Below, in pieces: positions 13,065 through 25,849 of a stretch of 64,000 bases of DNA. Origin of the DNA: Polytrichum commune (Eukaryota > Streptophyta > Polytrichopsida > Polytrichales > Polytrichaceae). The translations under genes and the position numbers were made by a program. Under the pieces are notes generated by a model. That model saw nothing but the letters and a program-made list of their open reading frames with translations, was not told where the DNA came from and made no database searches. Position 1 is the stretch's first letter; each line of letters starts with the position of its first letter. Where the stretch lies: the NCBI GenBank assembly GCA_950295325.1, contig OX485806.1, forward strand, positions 38,996,001 to 39,060,000. Reading direction: 5' to 3'.

Positions 13065-13245
13065 CTTGGCACTATTCACTTCAAGTACAAGCACTTGGCA
13101 TGAAAGTATGGGCACTTGGTATGAAAGTACTTGCACTTAGCACTAATCATTAAAGTTACTTGCACTTGGCATTATTCACTAAAAATATTGGCACTTGGCA
13201 CTAATCACTAAAAGTATTGACATTTGACACTATTCACTAACAAGC
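13065..13245. repeat. Imperfect minisatellite, about 29-30 bp period
   Basis: At least five diverged copies of a unit containing GCACTTGGCACTATTCACT followed by AAAAGTATT occur in tandem. A looser set of related ATTCAC/TTGGCACTAT motifs appears at about 15540-15720. Confidence 0.65.
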
Positions 13246-13321
13246 ATGTGGCACCATTTTCTTGAAATCTATGGTAAATGAGCATAGCATTTACTGTCGT
13301 CATGAATTTAGTGTCACTCAT

Positions 13322-14267
13322 GGCTGGTTTATAGTATGGACCATGAAGTCGGACCAAGGAAGAGGGCCTTCTTCAATGGTCTGAGTTCATATTCCAACTT
13401 CCATGGTCTAACTTCTTAAAAAATCAATTTTGAAAGCCTTGGGCCCTTCACTAGGTGTAAACCAAATGTGGACCAAGAAGAATGACCATGCACCAAAAAG
13501 TGGATGTGCTGATTTTTTTAATATATGTCCAAAAAGGGCATTTTTGAAAAAATTTCAAGTTTGCTCATTCTCTTGTCTTCTCTTGGGCTTTACTTGTCTT
13601 CACTTCTAGTTAAATATGTCGAAGATGTGGCTTGCAAACCTCTTCAATAATTTTTACAAAAAAAAAAGCGATTTAATTTGTGCATGTTCAATGTAATTTA
13701 CATGTGACATGTACCTTGTGTTGTACATTGAGCATTATTTGCAACCTGCTTCACCAGGTGTACTCAAACTCTTGAGTTCTAGATGTCCCACATTATTTGA
13801 TGAGACATGTGGGAGCAAGTTCAAGGGGTAGGGCATGGAATAGTGATATGTCTCATGGGCTATGATATGATCTAGGCACATAGAGGGTGGACTTGCTTCT
13901 CAAGATTTGTTTCATCATTTAGATGTTGAAAAGTGTGCCTTGTGAGCCTTACCTAGTGGGAAGAGTTGTATATAAGGCCCCTAAAAAGATTTCATTAGAA
14001 AAGTATTATAATGGCATTCCTTTGCCATGGGCCCTTGCTTTTTCCTACTAGACCACCTCTTTTGCCTCTCTCACCGCAAAATCCGTTGGACCATGTTAGT
14101 GTATTAATTAGGCCTTAAAATATGTCTTATGGGGACCTCGACCTTCATGGTTACTCTGCCAATTTTTCCTTGGTGTAAACCGAAGTGGTCCCAGGACAGG
14201 TTCATCAGTCAATCAACACTCTTACAATGCCTTGGGACGACTTCCTAGTCCAAATTGTAAACCGACC
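13322..14267. mobile_element. Putative non-autonomous DNA element (about 0.95 kb) with 38-bp imperfect TIRs
   Basis: Bases 13322-13359 match the reverse complement of 14230-14267 at 29 of 38 positions (GG..GGTTTA.A.T.TGGAC ... AAGTCG..CCAAGG). The inside is AT-rich and non-coding. No target duplication is convincing, so this is an old unassigned TIR element. Confidence 0.5.
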
Positions 14268-16780
14268 CTCACTAGTAACTTCAGCCCTCAGAAACTTTTA
14301 AATTTGGTTAGATTGTACATGTGACTTGAATTAGTACCACCCTCATTGATGGGTATATTTAGTGTAGTTAGTGCAAAATATACTTTTTATGTCTAAATTG
14401 TACACCCTAACCTTTGTAATGACACCCTTTGTAATGTCACTCCCTCTCTTATATCCCCAAACCCTAGGCAACGGATGTGCTCAATCCAAATCTGCCTCCT
14501 TGTTAGCACATTTCCCTCTCATATATCATGGGTTTTGACATTAAAATAATCCACTGAAAAAATCAAATCACACACTCGCACACATCACGTTGTTATTATT
14601 ATCATTATTGCAATGTTGACTTTGTGTTATTCCACATTGGCACATGCTACACTAATTCTCTATTATCATGCACCCATGTTAACACTACATACCTCCTTAA
14701 TATCACATGCACTTTGGTTGCCACATGCATGATATTAGGGAGGTTAGGGTGAATGAAGAAGCCTATTATGTTAATTCTATAAACGACATAAACTTCTTTA
14801 TTTCAAAATATTGCTGGCAATATGGCAGTTGCTGTCAAGCATGGGCAGCGGACCTTACCCCTCCAGTACTCTTGACATCATCAATTAGTGTGATGCAAAT
14901 AAGTTTGGGTCTGGAAAATTATTTGTAGATAATACTTGGATTTGGGGTGTGATATCAAGTTATTGATGTCTTCACAATTCCTACAAGTTTTCTATTGTTC
15001 CATCCTATTAAAATTATCAGACCAGAAGATAAAATTCATATATCATAACATCAAATATCTATATCATAAGGTATGATAGAACATGATCTTCTAACCTGTC
15101 ATTTTGAAGCTGTGACTGAACTTACAAGCAAACCCAACAGATCGAAGCGGCCATGGTTACACTTTTTCATGGTGAGGATATTCATCTCTGCTTTTAATAA
15201 TAGACCCTCTAACAATAATTCATGAATATTTAGAGTTCTCTTTTCTCTTCTTTTCTTTCTAGAGGTGCCACATCATTGGAAAGATGACTATATATAATCT
15301 AATAAAAACAAGTCAATTCTTCCTTCATTTTCTCTCCCCCACCCATCTCTTCCTATCCATCATTGCCCTATGAATTCACTCCATGTGTTTTTGAGGAACA
15401 TAACATTATTCAACCATGTGTGCCAGTTCTATGACCCTGGAATATGTCAATGATATTTTGTGGGGTTCTCGAACAAAGTAAGAGTATTCATTTATTATTC
15501 ATACATTCGGGCTGACACTTGGAAATTTGGGTGGAGTTATAATCTTGGCATTATTCACAAGAATCAATATTCATCCCGGCACTATTCACAAGAAACATTG
15601 TTCATCCCAATATTATTCGTTGAAAATACTCTTCATAGCAACATTATTAGTGAAATACTGACACTATTTGCAATATTCATATTATTCATATTGGCACTAT
15701 GCATTATTTGTATTGGCGTCAATTTCTTCTTATATTTTAAGTTTCTTATCACGAAGATAAGATAGTGGAGGCCCATTACATTTCTAAATATAGAATGGAA
15801 CACAAACATATAGCTAAATAATGCTATGAACCGCTTGCACTAATGGGTTATTTAAGTGGGAGGTATTTAGGTAAGTTTTGAAACTTGAAGCTTCCCTTCA
15901 ATTATGTTATAAGATTTATTGTAACCGTAATTTTACTTATAAGTGTTTTGGTAAGATATTTCAGATAATATATTGCTTATAAAAAATTCCCTCATCAAAA
16001 GTACACCCCTCACCCTTTCCAACAACAATGCTAAGAGATGGACATAACATTCAAAGACAATTAGAGTAGAGGAGGATGTAACTCACACTTTCACCCATTA
16101 TCTTGATTGACATTGCATATTTCATCTATGTAAACAACTTATCTCATACAATTTGTTTCATTACCTTATATGTAGGATTTTGTATATTAAAGATATAGAA
16201 TATAGATTCCTAAATATTGTAGATACATATATTCTTGATGATACTCTTGAATGAATACAATAAACCTCATGGTTCCATTAACTTTTGTATAATTTATATC
16301 CATGAAGAATATAAAATACCCTACATTTGATCTCACATGGATTTATAATTTAAGCACAATGAGTTCCTCGGGCCTCATTGCCCCTTTCTCTCATTGGGTG
16401 CCACTATATGATTTCTAAGTATTTACGGGGGCTCCCCACATGCCAAATGACCCCAAATAGAACAACCCACATATCTTTCTCTTGATTCTTTGATTCATGG
16501 CTAGAGGGTAGACAAAATGAGATGTTGTTGAGGTCATCTATCATGTCTCTTGAGTACATATATATAATAAGTAAATAAAAATGAGAAAGAGTTGGTGTTG
16601 CTGAATATCTGTTTAAAAGGAAATTATATACATGTGTTGTGCGTCTCCATGCCAATGTCAAGTTTGAACTCTAGGTCTACTTCAAACCTTGCGACCTTTG
16701 CTTAGATCATTAAGTTCTCAAGTGGTGGAAAGTATTAATTAAGTGTGGAGGATTGATGGGAGCGAAGAAGGGATCTATAG
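14268..16780. other. AT-rich intergenic DNA
   Basis: No gene or element could be supported. A loose array of ATTATTCA-type motifs occurs at 15540-15720. Confidence 0.5.
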
Positions 16781-16785
16781 GATCT

Positions 16786-17008
16786 ATGATTGGGGAGAAC
16801 CGGCAATTAGTTACAAATGAACCGGTTGAGTTTGAGGAATAACCGGTTGAAGTTCGAGACTGCAGGAAAATTACCAATTATTTTAGGCGAATTTATGGAA
16901 TATACCCTAAATTAATATAGAAAAACCAAAGGATGTCAACATGTAACCGGTTGAACTTGCAAACACTAGGATCTCAACTGATTATGCCCAAAAATCTCCC
17001 CGATCATT
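16786..17008 (+). mobile_element. E1-family MITE, copy 1
   Basis: This roughly 220-bp unit begins ATGATTGGGGAGAACCGG and ends TCTCCCCGATCATT. Flanks ATAGGATCT and ATAGGATAG suggest a decayed target duplication of about 9 bp. Internal ACCGGTTGA motifs are shared with the other four copies (17131, 45957, 55306, 60640). Confidence 0.7.
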
Positions 17009-17130
17009 GAATAGGATAGCATTCTAAGTTTAAAACTAATTGCTTTTGTCAGTTTGAGAAGGTGCAATGATTGCACTAAAAATGTTTATGCATTTTGACT
17101 AGATATTTCATTGGCCTGCTTTGAATAGAT

Positions 17131-17360
17131 CAGTTTCCAGGGAGATTTTGGGGCATAATTGCTTAAGATCCTAGTGTTTCCAAGTCTCAACGGTTACATG
17201 CTGACATCTTCCAGTTTTTCTTTATTAATTCGAGGTATATTCTACATTTGATTCCTTTGAAATGATTGGTAATTTTGTGAAGGCTTGAACTTTCAACCGG
17301 TTATTTTCGAAACTCAACTGGTTCATCTATAACTAGAAACTGGTCAGTTCTCCTTGTTCA
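17131..17360 (-). mobile_element. E1-family MITE, copy 2 (inverted)
   Basis: Reverse-orientation copy of the E1 unit. It sits between TTGAATAGAT and TTGAAATAGAT, a plausible decayed target duplication of about 9-10 bp. It is only 122 bp from copy 1, so the two together look like a palindrome, but each has its own flanks. Confidence 0.65.
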
Positions 17361-17422
17361 TTGAAATAGATTTGTCTTTTTGCAATTGTTCATAAGAGTG
17401 TACATCCCTGTTCACAAAGACC

Positions 17423-18260
17423 ATGAAGATGCATATGATGTCTCTCGTCAAAGTGCATTCTTCAATTACCTATCTTATTTTGCTGATTGAATTTGGAGAA
17501 CTTCCCATAAAATCATGTGCTCTTAAGTTCACTATGGGCTTCCAACAACGGCTTGCCCACCTATTCCCCTCTTGGTTAGTGAGTAAAGCAACCTCACTTT
17601 CACGACACTTGGTTGAACAAGGATTTAACACTTGACACAAATCAACATCTATGCGGAAGACATTATGGGGTTTCTTTCAATGTGACCCCCATAACAACCC
17701 AACCACCTCAAAAATAGCATATGATGATATCAAAGGAGGCAAGTTTTCTTGCTAAAGAGTGGAACTCTTTCCATCTCTCGGGAAAGAAGGTAGATTACCT
17801 CCACCTCAAGGATTTTCTCAAATACGATTGTGAATTTTACTTGAAACAACCATTGACACCACCACAACGCAAGATCATTGTTGCCTATTGCACCTTGAAC
17901 CATAGACTTGCCATTGAAATTGGACGATGGTCGACTTTCCCTGTTTCTAGAGATACTACACTATGCCACTCTTGCTCCTATAATCCAATTGAAATGAGGC
18001 ACTATATAATCCCGTTAGAGATAAATTTCCATCACTATTTGAGAATGTAGTTCTAGGGAGAGTCAAGTCTTTCTTTCAATTGAACCATCAAGTGGACATT
18101 AGCCGAGCTATCTCACGGAGGCTACCACACTCCGCCACTCTAGAGAGTTAGTTGATTTGAAACCATCATGATGTACTTTCTGTCTCATCAGCCTTTTTGG
18201 CTTCCTGGACTTTAGAATCAATTTCATTTCATTCAGTGGCATAACATTATTCAGTTGCTA
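17423..18260 (+). pseudogene. Decayed non-L1 LINE 3' end (C-terminal zinc-binding-like region)
   Basis: Interrupted frames on the + strand read through a typical LINE C-terminal region: HRLAIEIGRWSTF followed by LCHSCSYN, then, in another frame, YNPVRDKFPSLFENVVLG and SFFQLNHQVDIS. This resembles the 'RLxIExGRW...CxxC...Y..R..F' block after the reverse transcriptase of several non-L1 LINE lineages. Frameshifts and stops (for example near 17633) show it is dead. The last 200 bp match the reverse complement of 43439-43660. Assignment to a LINE is from motif memory only. It differs from the L1-type element at 27-30 kb. Confidence 0.55.
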
Positions 18261-19022
18261 TCAACCGTTTCAATCTCACAATATCAATGACAGTGCTTCG
18301 TCTGACTTTATTAGGTTCAATATGTTGGTAAGAGAGAGAAAACATGATATAATTTTGAATAGCATTTGACTTATTCCCGGCCCACCCAACCTATCGTCAT
18401 AACTAGATAATGTTATGTGAGTCTCCTCCACTAAAATCTGTCAAAATATGGGGTCATGGACTTTTAGAAACCATATTCTTAAAATTCTTCCTCTAGATCT
18501 CTATAAATTCTAGGGCTCAATGTCTACAATTTGGCTTTCATTTGTCTAGAGATTATTCGAATGATATTACTAATGTACACTAGTTATTAAGTTAGTGTGG
18601 CTAGAAATTAAGCATGTGCAATGTGCCTAGTTGAACACAAGATTGTTTGGATAGTGGGATGTCCCCCGGAAACTATGGTCCGGAAGCGCACTTGGATATG
18701 GCATAAGCGGCAGTTGTGTCAAAGTGGATATCATCTTTAGTGTGTCCCTGTTCTGATTATGTTTGATCAGTTTACAACTTGGATGATCATGTGGCATTTG
18801 CTTCGCAGTATTCTTCTTTAGATGATTTAGGTTGAAAGAAACAACTTGAAGGTGTTTAATTAGGAAAAATGGCACTACAATTGATATTTAAGTAAATTGG
18901 ATCAAGTTCAAGTTTGTAATTTTAACATGTTGAATTTTATTGTAGGATTTTGCAATAGAACTGTATGGTAGGATCCTTCAATAGAATATGTAGAGTTGAT
19001 TATTTCAATATTATATTCTTTT

Positions 19023-19097
19023 TGAATGATATATATATAAATCATCATTTACTTATATATATATATATATATATTTAACATCTAATATATATATATA
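19023..19097. repeat. (TA)n-rich low-complexity tract
   Basis: Several alternating TA runs lie close together. Confidence 0.8.
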
Positions 19098-19393
19098 ATT
19101 TGTTTCATCCATCATATTTTAATATCATAACATTCAGGTTAACACTGAGGGTTGCACATCTCCCTTAAATTTAGGTATGATAGAAGTTTATCAAGAGATC
19201 CATTGATAGAATTGAAGCAACCAAAAAATCCAAATTTTGAGAACATGTCCAAATTTATTCATACACTAGTTAAATTAAAGGTTAAATTTCTCATTTGGGA
19301 ATAATGCAACACGTAGGGAAAAAATTAAGGCATGGAAATGTGCCAAGAAACTTATTGATTCTAGTCCTCTTTTTACAAAGATGATCCTTTATG

Positions 19394-19646
19394 GTCTTAT
19401 CAACTAAAATGAGCCAATTGGTCCACTCAATTTAATGTAGGGAACATGATGGGAACATAATGATTGCTAGTTGGTACGAGAGAATACCCGTTGAGGGTTC
19501 TTAAAATACAACTCAACCATTCCAATACACCCACACATGTTTATAAAACCATACAAATAATCAATTATAATATGAAAGATCTCATCAATTATGATGGTAC
19601 GGATTGTCTCATAATGGCCCAATTGGCTCATTTTAGTTGATAAGGC
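19394..19646 (+). mobile_element. 249-bp MITE, copy 1
   Basis: Terminal inverted repeats CTTATCAACTAAAATGAGCC plus AATTGG (19396-19421) match the reverse complement of 19619-19644 perfectly. The inside aligns closely to the inverted copy at 22818-23066, which has the same length. No transposase is encoded. The flanks do not give a clean target duplication. Confidence 0.75.
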
Positions 19647-20465
19647 CATCTTTATTCTTTGACCAATCTTGGGACGTGGGGAGGATCCTATGTCATAAAG
19701 ACAGGATGAAGGCTACTTAAAACTTGAAAATGGTTAATCCTCAAGTGTCTCAAAAGCCTAGACCATGCATGTCCAAGCACAAAAACTGTATTTGAGCTAC
19801 ATCCTTTGATTTTTAGCTAATCATGTCAAAAGTGACTCCTATCAACTTAACCTTCAAGTGCACTTTTTGAACTGGTTGAACACCTTGAAATCATCAAAGA
19901 ATCATGTCCAAATACACACCTTGTATTTTGATCATCAATGTCTAGTATGAGTATATTCTGATTTTTTCCTTGACAAAAGAAAATGTAGATAATAAATAAT
20001 ATGATTTTTGTACTTGGTGAAGCCTGTATAAATTTTGTATATGGCTGTATATTCATATCCCTTGTCCTTTAAGGGTTAAAGAGTAGGTGTAGTGGTGGCT
20101 TGATAAGGTATGTGGTTGTTATTTGGTTCATTTTTTCATGTTCTCCAATTTCCACCGTAGATTTACACAACAAAACTCATGTTGTATTAGCATATTTATG
20201 ATAAAACATTTTCAAAAATTGGATTGAAATCGGACCTCTCCTTATTTAATTATAATTATGAGAAGTGCATGTTTATCGATTTCTTAATTGGATACATAAG
20301 TCCTCCCAATTGTGTTCACTATTGAGTTCTGAGTAGTTACTAATATTTAAATTGGTAGTCCAATCTATTTTAAACATGTGTCTTTATGATGTTTTCTCTT
20401 TGATCCTTATCAAACCATATACCAATAAAACCTAGGGGTATAATAAAGAAAAACAAGTCACTAGA

Positions 20466-20802
20466 GTCCCAACATGGAGGCAAGGTCCCAACTTTTGAGC
20501 CTCAAGAGACCATTAAAATATGGTTAATTATTATTAAAGTCGGATCTCGATTAACTTATGCAAAATTGTTCATAAGACTTGTGTTGAGAGTTGGGTCTAG
20601 CTTTTTGCTCGACTCCCACAAGTCCCAAGCCTTGCCTCCAAAAAATGTTGCCATGAAGGCATCCATGTCATACTTGGGACTTTAGGATTTGAAACCCTGT
20701 GTGAAGTGCTAAGTCCCAACTTTCATGATCTCAATGCCTGAGATTGCATGAATTGACGTCAAGTGACTTGAGAGTTGGGACTTGGGACTCCATGTGAACC
20801 AA
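20466..20802. mobile_element. Long relative of the 'GGTTCACATGG' MITE family
   Basis: The 20466-20550 segment is about 90 percent identical by eye to the inside of the 149-bp element at 38986-39134 (TTTTGAGCCTCAAGA, ATTAAAATATGGTTAATTAT). The right end near 20776-20802 (TGGGACTTGGGACTCCATGTG...) matches that family's TIR. The left TIR is not recognisable. Confidence 0.5.
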
Positions 20803-20819
20803 CCCAAAATATAGACCAA

Positions 20820-20880
20820 CATACATATATATGTATGTATGTATGTATATACATACATAGATATATATCTATATATATAA
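20820..20880. repeat. TA/TG-rich microsatellite
   Basis: Mixed ATGT, ATAC and AT repeats form a compound microsatellite. Confidence 0.8.
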
Positions 20881-20997
20881 TAAAAATAAAAAAATAAAAG
20901 GAGAGGGATTCCTGCAATAGAAATTTAAGGAAATGAATAACGCCTTCGTTCTAGTTTTACTAGATTCGTCCTTCACGTGTCTCCGGCAACTATACAG

Positions 20998-22399
20998 GAG
21001 GAAACATTTGCATGCAGCTCGGGACCTTGCGTACTACACAAGGAGCATAGCTACCACATGTGGACTGGAGACATTGACCAAAGTGGACATGCGCAATCGC
21101 ATCCTCGTACTGATTCACATTCCAGTTGTCGAGACTTGAATTTTGAAAGTCCACGAATCCATGAACCCAAGTTTGTAGCTATTGTGCATATATTGTGCGT
21201 GTAGCCACACTTTCTGAAAACCTGGGGAGATGTTTGGCATCAGGGGACCAAGAATAACTCGATGCATGATTTATAGAAAGATTGTCGGTATTCAGAATAA
21301 CGCAGGTGATTATTGCCAACAATCTCTGACAGGGGGAGACAGAACAGTTTCGTCGATGTACTTCATGTTCGGCGCCCAGTTTGATAATATTGTGGAGTAA
21401 TTATGAAGTTGTGCAGATCGTACGTGTTGCGTTGAGGCTAGATGTATGGTTTTGTCTGTGTCTAAGGATATTGTAAAGCCTGTACAGTTCAAGGCTTTGG
21501 AAGGATCCCTGGTGCATCTGTCAATAATTAGGATGTTCTGGTTTGTATATAGGTCTAGGGAAATTGATCTCGAGTTATTAAGAATATTTTGTTTGTTTTG
21601 AGTTGTCGATCGCAATTGGTGCAACTATGCCACATTTTTGTACATTCTTGTTGCTAAATTTCTTTCATCGGAAACACTTGTACATATACATACGACTTTG
21701 TCTTTTAGCCATCTGAGCTGGAGGGTACACGGACTATGGTAACGGTGTGTAATTCTTATCAAACAATTTGCAAACATTACTAGATCAAAGCACCATATTT
21801 CCAGAATACAAACATTCTGGCCGAATCTGGCTTCAGGATGCCGGAAAGAGTTCCAAACCTTCGCCCTGGCATGATTGACAAAATCAGATTACGCATGTAA
21901 GATTGATATTATGTGCAAACTTTATTTACAGATATCATTGATGCAAGATCCGACATAACTTTCAACCTGCTCTAGATTGTTCACTAATTAACCTTGATTT
22001 GGCGGGTGTATATGGGGATCTGGGTGCAGGAAGGAAACAGGTGCTAGCTTTGCAACAGCTTTACTCGTCGTCCAATCTGAAGTGCACTCCCAGCAACAAG
22101 AATCTGATGACGTTGCTCAAACTCTTCGACATGTTCCACAACCTGGAGATGTGAACCCTACTCAGGACATGATGGTTCCTGTCGCACATCCTCGTCAAGT
22201 TGCACTGCTGCTGAAGAATACCTCTATCAATGACTGCTTTGATACGGCGTTGAAGATTGTAGGGATTCATAATTGTGCATCTGGGGACTCCAGTACAAAA
22301 TCAGGCCTTCCAGGGTCAACACTGGATACTCAGATTGTTCAAGTCGAAAGGTCGCATAACAATGTGAAGTCTAGAGAGGAGATAATGTCATGCAAGTGA
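20998..22399 (+). CDS. Candidate multi-exon gene of unknown product
   Basis: Three stretches join in phase. Exon a, about 20998-21173, follows an acceptor-like ACTATACAG and ends TTT|GTAGCT. Exon b, 21805-21896, runs from TTTCCAG|AAT to CGCAT|GTAAGA. Exon c, 22030-22399, starts after TGGGTGCAG and ends in TGA. Exons b and c are the strongest part and alone could encode 142 residues from the ATG at 21838 (MPERVPNLRPGMIDKIRLR...). The phase-2 junction rebuilds a codon and the last exon is open for 122 codons, with a polar, protein-like composition. I recognise no family. Exon a could be an upstream coding exon (its first ATG reads MWTGDIDQSG) or unrelated. Upstream exons may have been lost in the repeat DNA at 20.4-20.9 kb. 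Confidence 0.42.
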
Positions 22400-22817
22400 C
22401 AACTTGTCTCGAAGAGACTTGAATGCATTTCGGAGATCATTTTAAGAGAGAAGTGGCAGTTTTCTGGGGCTTTACATTGAAAAGACTATTGAAGGGTTAC
22501 TAATTTTATGACAAAGTTATTTGAACACACCATATGGTGACGATCATAAATTCAACATGTCTATATGGATGTCTAGTCAATCTCTATGTGGTCGTCAACA
22601 TATTTGGAACATGTCACTCTCACGCAATCATGTCTAAAGTGTCACATATATGTTTGTGGAATATCTTAAACTTTAAAGATAGTCACCCAGTTAGTGATGG
22701 GGGACATTAAACCTCCCCATATGAGCTTTTAGGGGAGGGTGGATAGGAGTGGGGGCAGCCCCAAAAAAATTTGAGATTTTCTGAACATGACTGAAAACTA
22801 TTGCATGCCCCAATGGC

Positions 22818-23066
22818 CTTATCAACTAAAATGAGCCAATTGGGCCATTATGAGACAATTCTTTTGTCATAATTGATGAGATCTTCCATATTATAATTGA
22901 TTATTTCCATGGTTTTATAAAACATGTGTGGGTGTATTGGAATGATTGAGTTGTATTTTAAGAACCCTCAACGGGTATTCTCTCGTACCAACTAACAATC
23001 ATTACGTTCCCATCACGTTCCCTACATTAAATTGAGCAGACCAATTGGCTCATTTTAGTCGATAAC
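22818..23066 (-). mobile_element. 249-bp MITE, copy 2 (inverted)
   Basis: Same terminal repeats (CTTATCAACTAAAATGAGCC...) and inside as 19394-19646, in the opposite orientation and of identical length. One terminus has a C/T change (GTCGATAAC). Confidence 0.75.
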
Positions 23067-23099
23067 GGGATCCCATCCAACTTGAGGAAAAACATCAGC

Positions 23100-23757
23100 C
23101 TTGTGTTTTTGAGGGCTGCTTGTCCACAAATCTTCTACAAGTATTCATACACATTTGAGCCAATTATTAAACCTGATTAAGTGCAAGTAAGCACATTAAA
23201 CCTAATTAAGTGTAATGAAGCTTAAACAAGTGTAATTAAGCATCTCAATTCTCACCTCTGATTTAAATCATGTTTAATTTAATTAAGCACATTTTAAAAT
23301 TAGGCTTAAATGGGTTGGTAAACAAAATTGATGATTTGATTAGGTTTAATTAGGCTTAATTAGGTTCATCGAGCTTAATTAGGCTCAATATGCTTGATTA
23401 CATTTAATCACCCTTAATTTTTTTGAATGTGTATGAATACTTGTGAAAGTAGAAGGCATTACCTAAACTATCATAAAATTTACATACTAAAATCAACACA
23501 TTAATTTAAGTTCCATTTTCAAATGACAAAGACCCATTCAAATGGTAAGTCAAAAAATTTATACCTCAACGTTAATGAGGATTTTGGATTGTTTTTGACT
23601 TCCAAACAATTTACATGTTTTATTGACAGTTTTACTTTGGAAAATGAAATGCCAGTCAATTGCTTATTTACTGTAAAAAAATTTCACACATATATCGATT
23701 TTGGACCTTGAAGATGAAATGGATTTGTGAACAAGCAGCCTTCAAGAATGCAAGGGC
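23100..23757. mobile_element. Putative TIR element with subterminal TTAATTAGG repeats
   Basis: GGCTGCTTGTCCACAAATC near 23120 is matched by the reverse complement of a segment near 23725 (GGCTGCTTGTTCACAAATCC). A second nested pair is CAAGTATTCATACACATT near 23138 and its complement near 23425. Between them are many degenerate CTTAATTAGG/CCTAATTAAG motifs on both strands. The structure is that of a non-autonomous DNA element. Target duplication not identified. Confidence 0.4.
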
Positions 23758-24429
23758 AATGTTTCTTTAAAGTCGGACGAGACGGACAGCAGTTTTAGGT
23801 CGGGTTCCAAATCTCTTGAAATTTTCCCAGGGGCTGCCCTGGCCCCTATCCACCTCCCCTAAAACCTCGGAGAGGAGGGGTTTAACGTCCTCCGTGAGTG
23901 ACAACTCCTTACCATCTAATACACATAAATTACTCATGTGTGAACATTTTGAGATGAGGAGCCAGGTGTCTTGCGAGTGGAAAATCTCACAAGGCACTTG
24001 TGACTCAAGTCCACCTTCCGTCTATAGATGCAAGTAGATTTCATATGTTACAGTCGAAGCCACGTACTTGGTAGTCTAACTTGACATGCACAGAATTTTA
24101 TACAAGAAATAGATCACTGCTTATAAAAATCAGTAAAGAGCCTTGGCTGCTCTTATGCGCCAAATTTCAAAATCTTTCGAGTTTGCATTCTCCAACAATT
24201 TTTTATAGATGTGTGAAGGAGAAATCTGCAAGGGTTTAGGGTGGGGCCATAGATCACTCGAATCACTAAAGTAATACCATTTGAAGTTGAATACGGAGCA
24301 TTATAGTTGACGTTGGTATGAACCTCATCTAAAGCGCTTTGACATCCTCAATTGAATGCTCAATTGCTCTTGAGGCGGTTCGAATTAATCAAACCAGGAG
24401 ATGCAAATCTGTTGTTAGTGCCGAAACTG

Positions 24430-25160
24430 TAATTTGTACATTTCTGGAGTATTTGTTCTGGAAGATTCTCTTGGTCTTGATCATTCGTGGTTGAATCAGA
24501 AGAGGAGTAGGTGGATGGATAATGTTCAGCTACAGGGTGTCGGAGTGATGGGCGGGCGAACTAAACATTATTCAAGACTCATTCAATCGGAAGCCCACAG
24601 GAGTGAAGGGACCCATTCCTGCGAAGGGCGCTGAAGATCGTCACCTCTTTCCAGTATCTAGGAAGAAGGTGTATGCCCACTAGTGAAAGTGACCATATAA
24701 TAAGGCCCACGTACGTATGGCCTTATTATAGTAATATATATGAGTGATATATTATGGCAAGGCACTGGCTTGTCACTTGTTATAGTCACAAGCACTTCAT
24801 ATTTATACAGAATATTGAAACAATAATTGCAGTCAAATTTATCGATCTCGTACATGAAGCCATACTGGGTCAAGCTTGCAAGCACTGGAACGCAGAAGAA
24901 GCTCACAATACTTTCAACCTTTTGGGTGTTCCGTTGCAGGAATCGAAGGAGATGGCAAGTGGCTCGGGTGGCTTAGTGATAAGTTATGTGGGCCTTATGT
25001 GGTCACTATCATATGGGACTTGTGCTCCAGGACCTTGTTTTCTAGTAGTGTTCATTAGCACATACACGCAAAAGAAGAAACAAAAAGGATCTATTCATGA
25101 CAAAAGTAAAAGCTTTCCTGGTCACATGACGGAAGTAATAATAACGCATTTAATTTAGTG
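24430..25160 (+). other. Exon-like island without a supportable gene model
   Basis: Open frames with protein-like composition occur at 24434-24634 (SRWMDNVQLQGVGVMGG...) and around 24947-25058, after a good acceptor GTTCCGTTGCAG (IEGDGKWLGWLSDKLCG...). I could not link them in phase to each other or to the gene at 21-22.4 kb, and no family is recognised. They may be exons of a longer gene, a pseudogene or chance. Confidence 0.25.
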
Positions 25161-25633
25161 CAAAGGAGAAGCCCTTACAAAAGGTTTGCACTCTCTTGTT
25201 ATATGTGTGCACATACCACCATCTATTTCTCACGGGTCCAAACCACACGGACAACACACTTTTAAAATCCCACACAACCATGCAGGTTCAGAACAACACA
25301 ACACAACACCTTTAAAAAAAAATTAGAAAAAAAAAAAAAAAGTTTATCAAGTCACTGCAAAAGTCCAACCAGGAATCCGGCATGATTTTCACTAGATTTT
25401 GCGTCTCTTCCGACAGCAGCCGATATAAGCAAATATCATTTGAATCCTCATTGTTTGTTCGATCCTGCATGCAAAGCGAACGACTAGGTAAACACAAATG
25501 GCAGCTTCGCATTGTGGGTCGTAACGCATATTCATGAAGGGGAGGTCACACAAAGTTCGAAAACGCCCGTTGTGAGCCTGGACATGCGCCTAATTTTGAG
25601 GAGCTTGGTTTCAAGCTTACCAAACTCCGTTTC

Positions 25634-25683
25634 TTTTCTTTTCAGACAGAAGGCCAACAAAGCCAACGCCAATGCATTAAGAA
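25634..25683 (-). mobile_element. 50-bp LINE 3'-tail insertion with 18-bp target duplication
   Basis: The insert reads poly-T/C and then AGACAGAAGGCCAACAAAGC, the same sequence that forms the poly-A-linked 3' end of the LINE at 27027. It is flanked by an exact duplication of CTTACCAAACTCCGTTTC at 25616-25633 and 25684-25701. It is an extremely 5'-truncated retrotransposition product on the minus strand, or a very short SINE sharing the LINE tail. Confidence 0.8.
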
Positions 25684-25849
25684 CTTACCAAACTCCGTTT
25701 CCAAGCCGAGAGGTTTCTAGCGTGTGTGGCCTCCACGTATGTGTGATCATGTAAATTTGTGAGGTGAATCGGTGATGGATTGGCCAGAGCCCCAGCGATT
25801 CCAGCCTGATTCTAATTTGCACTAAGATATTGTCCTCAAATACGCGGAA

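Noticed and set aside
16786-17360. A 575-bp palindromic foldback element
   Set aside because: Each half has its own flanking duplication (ATAGGAT and TTGAATAGAT types), so it is better explained as two independent E1 insertions in opposite orientation.
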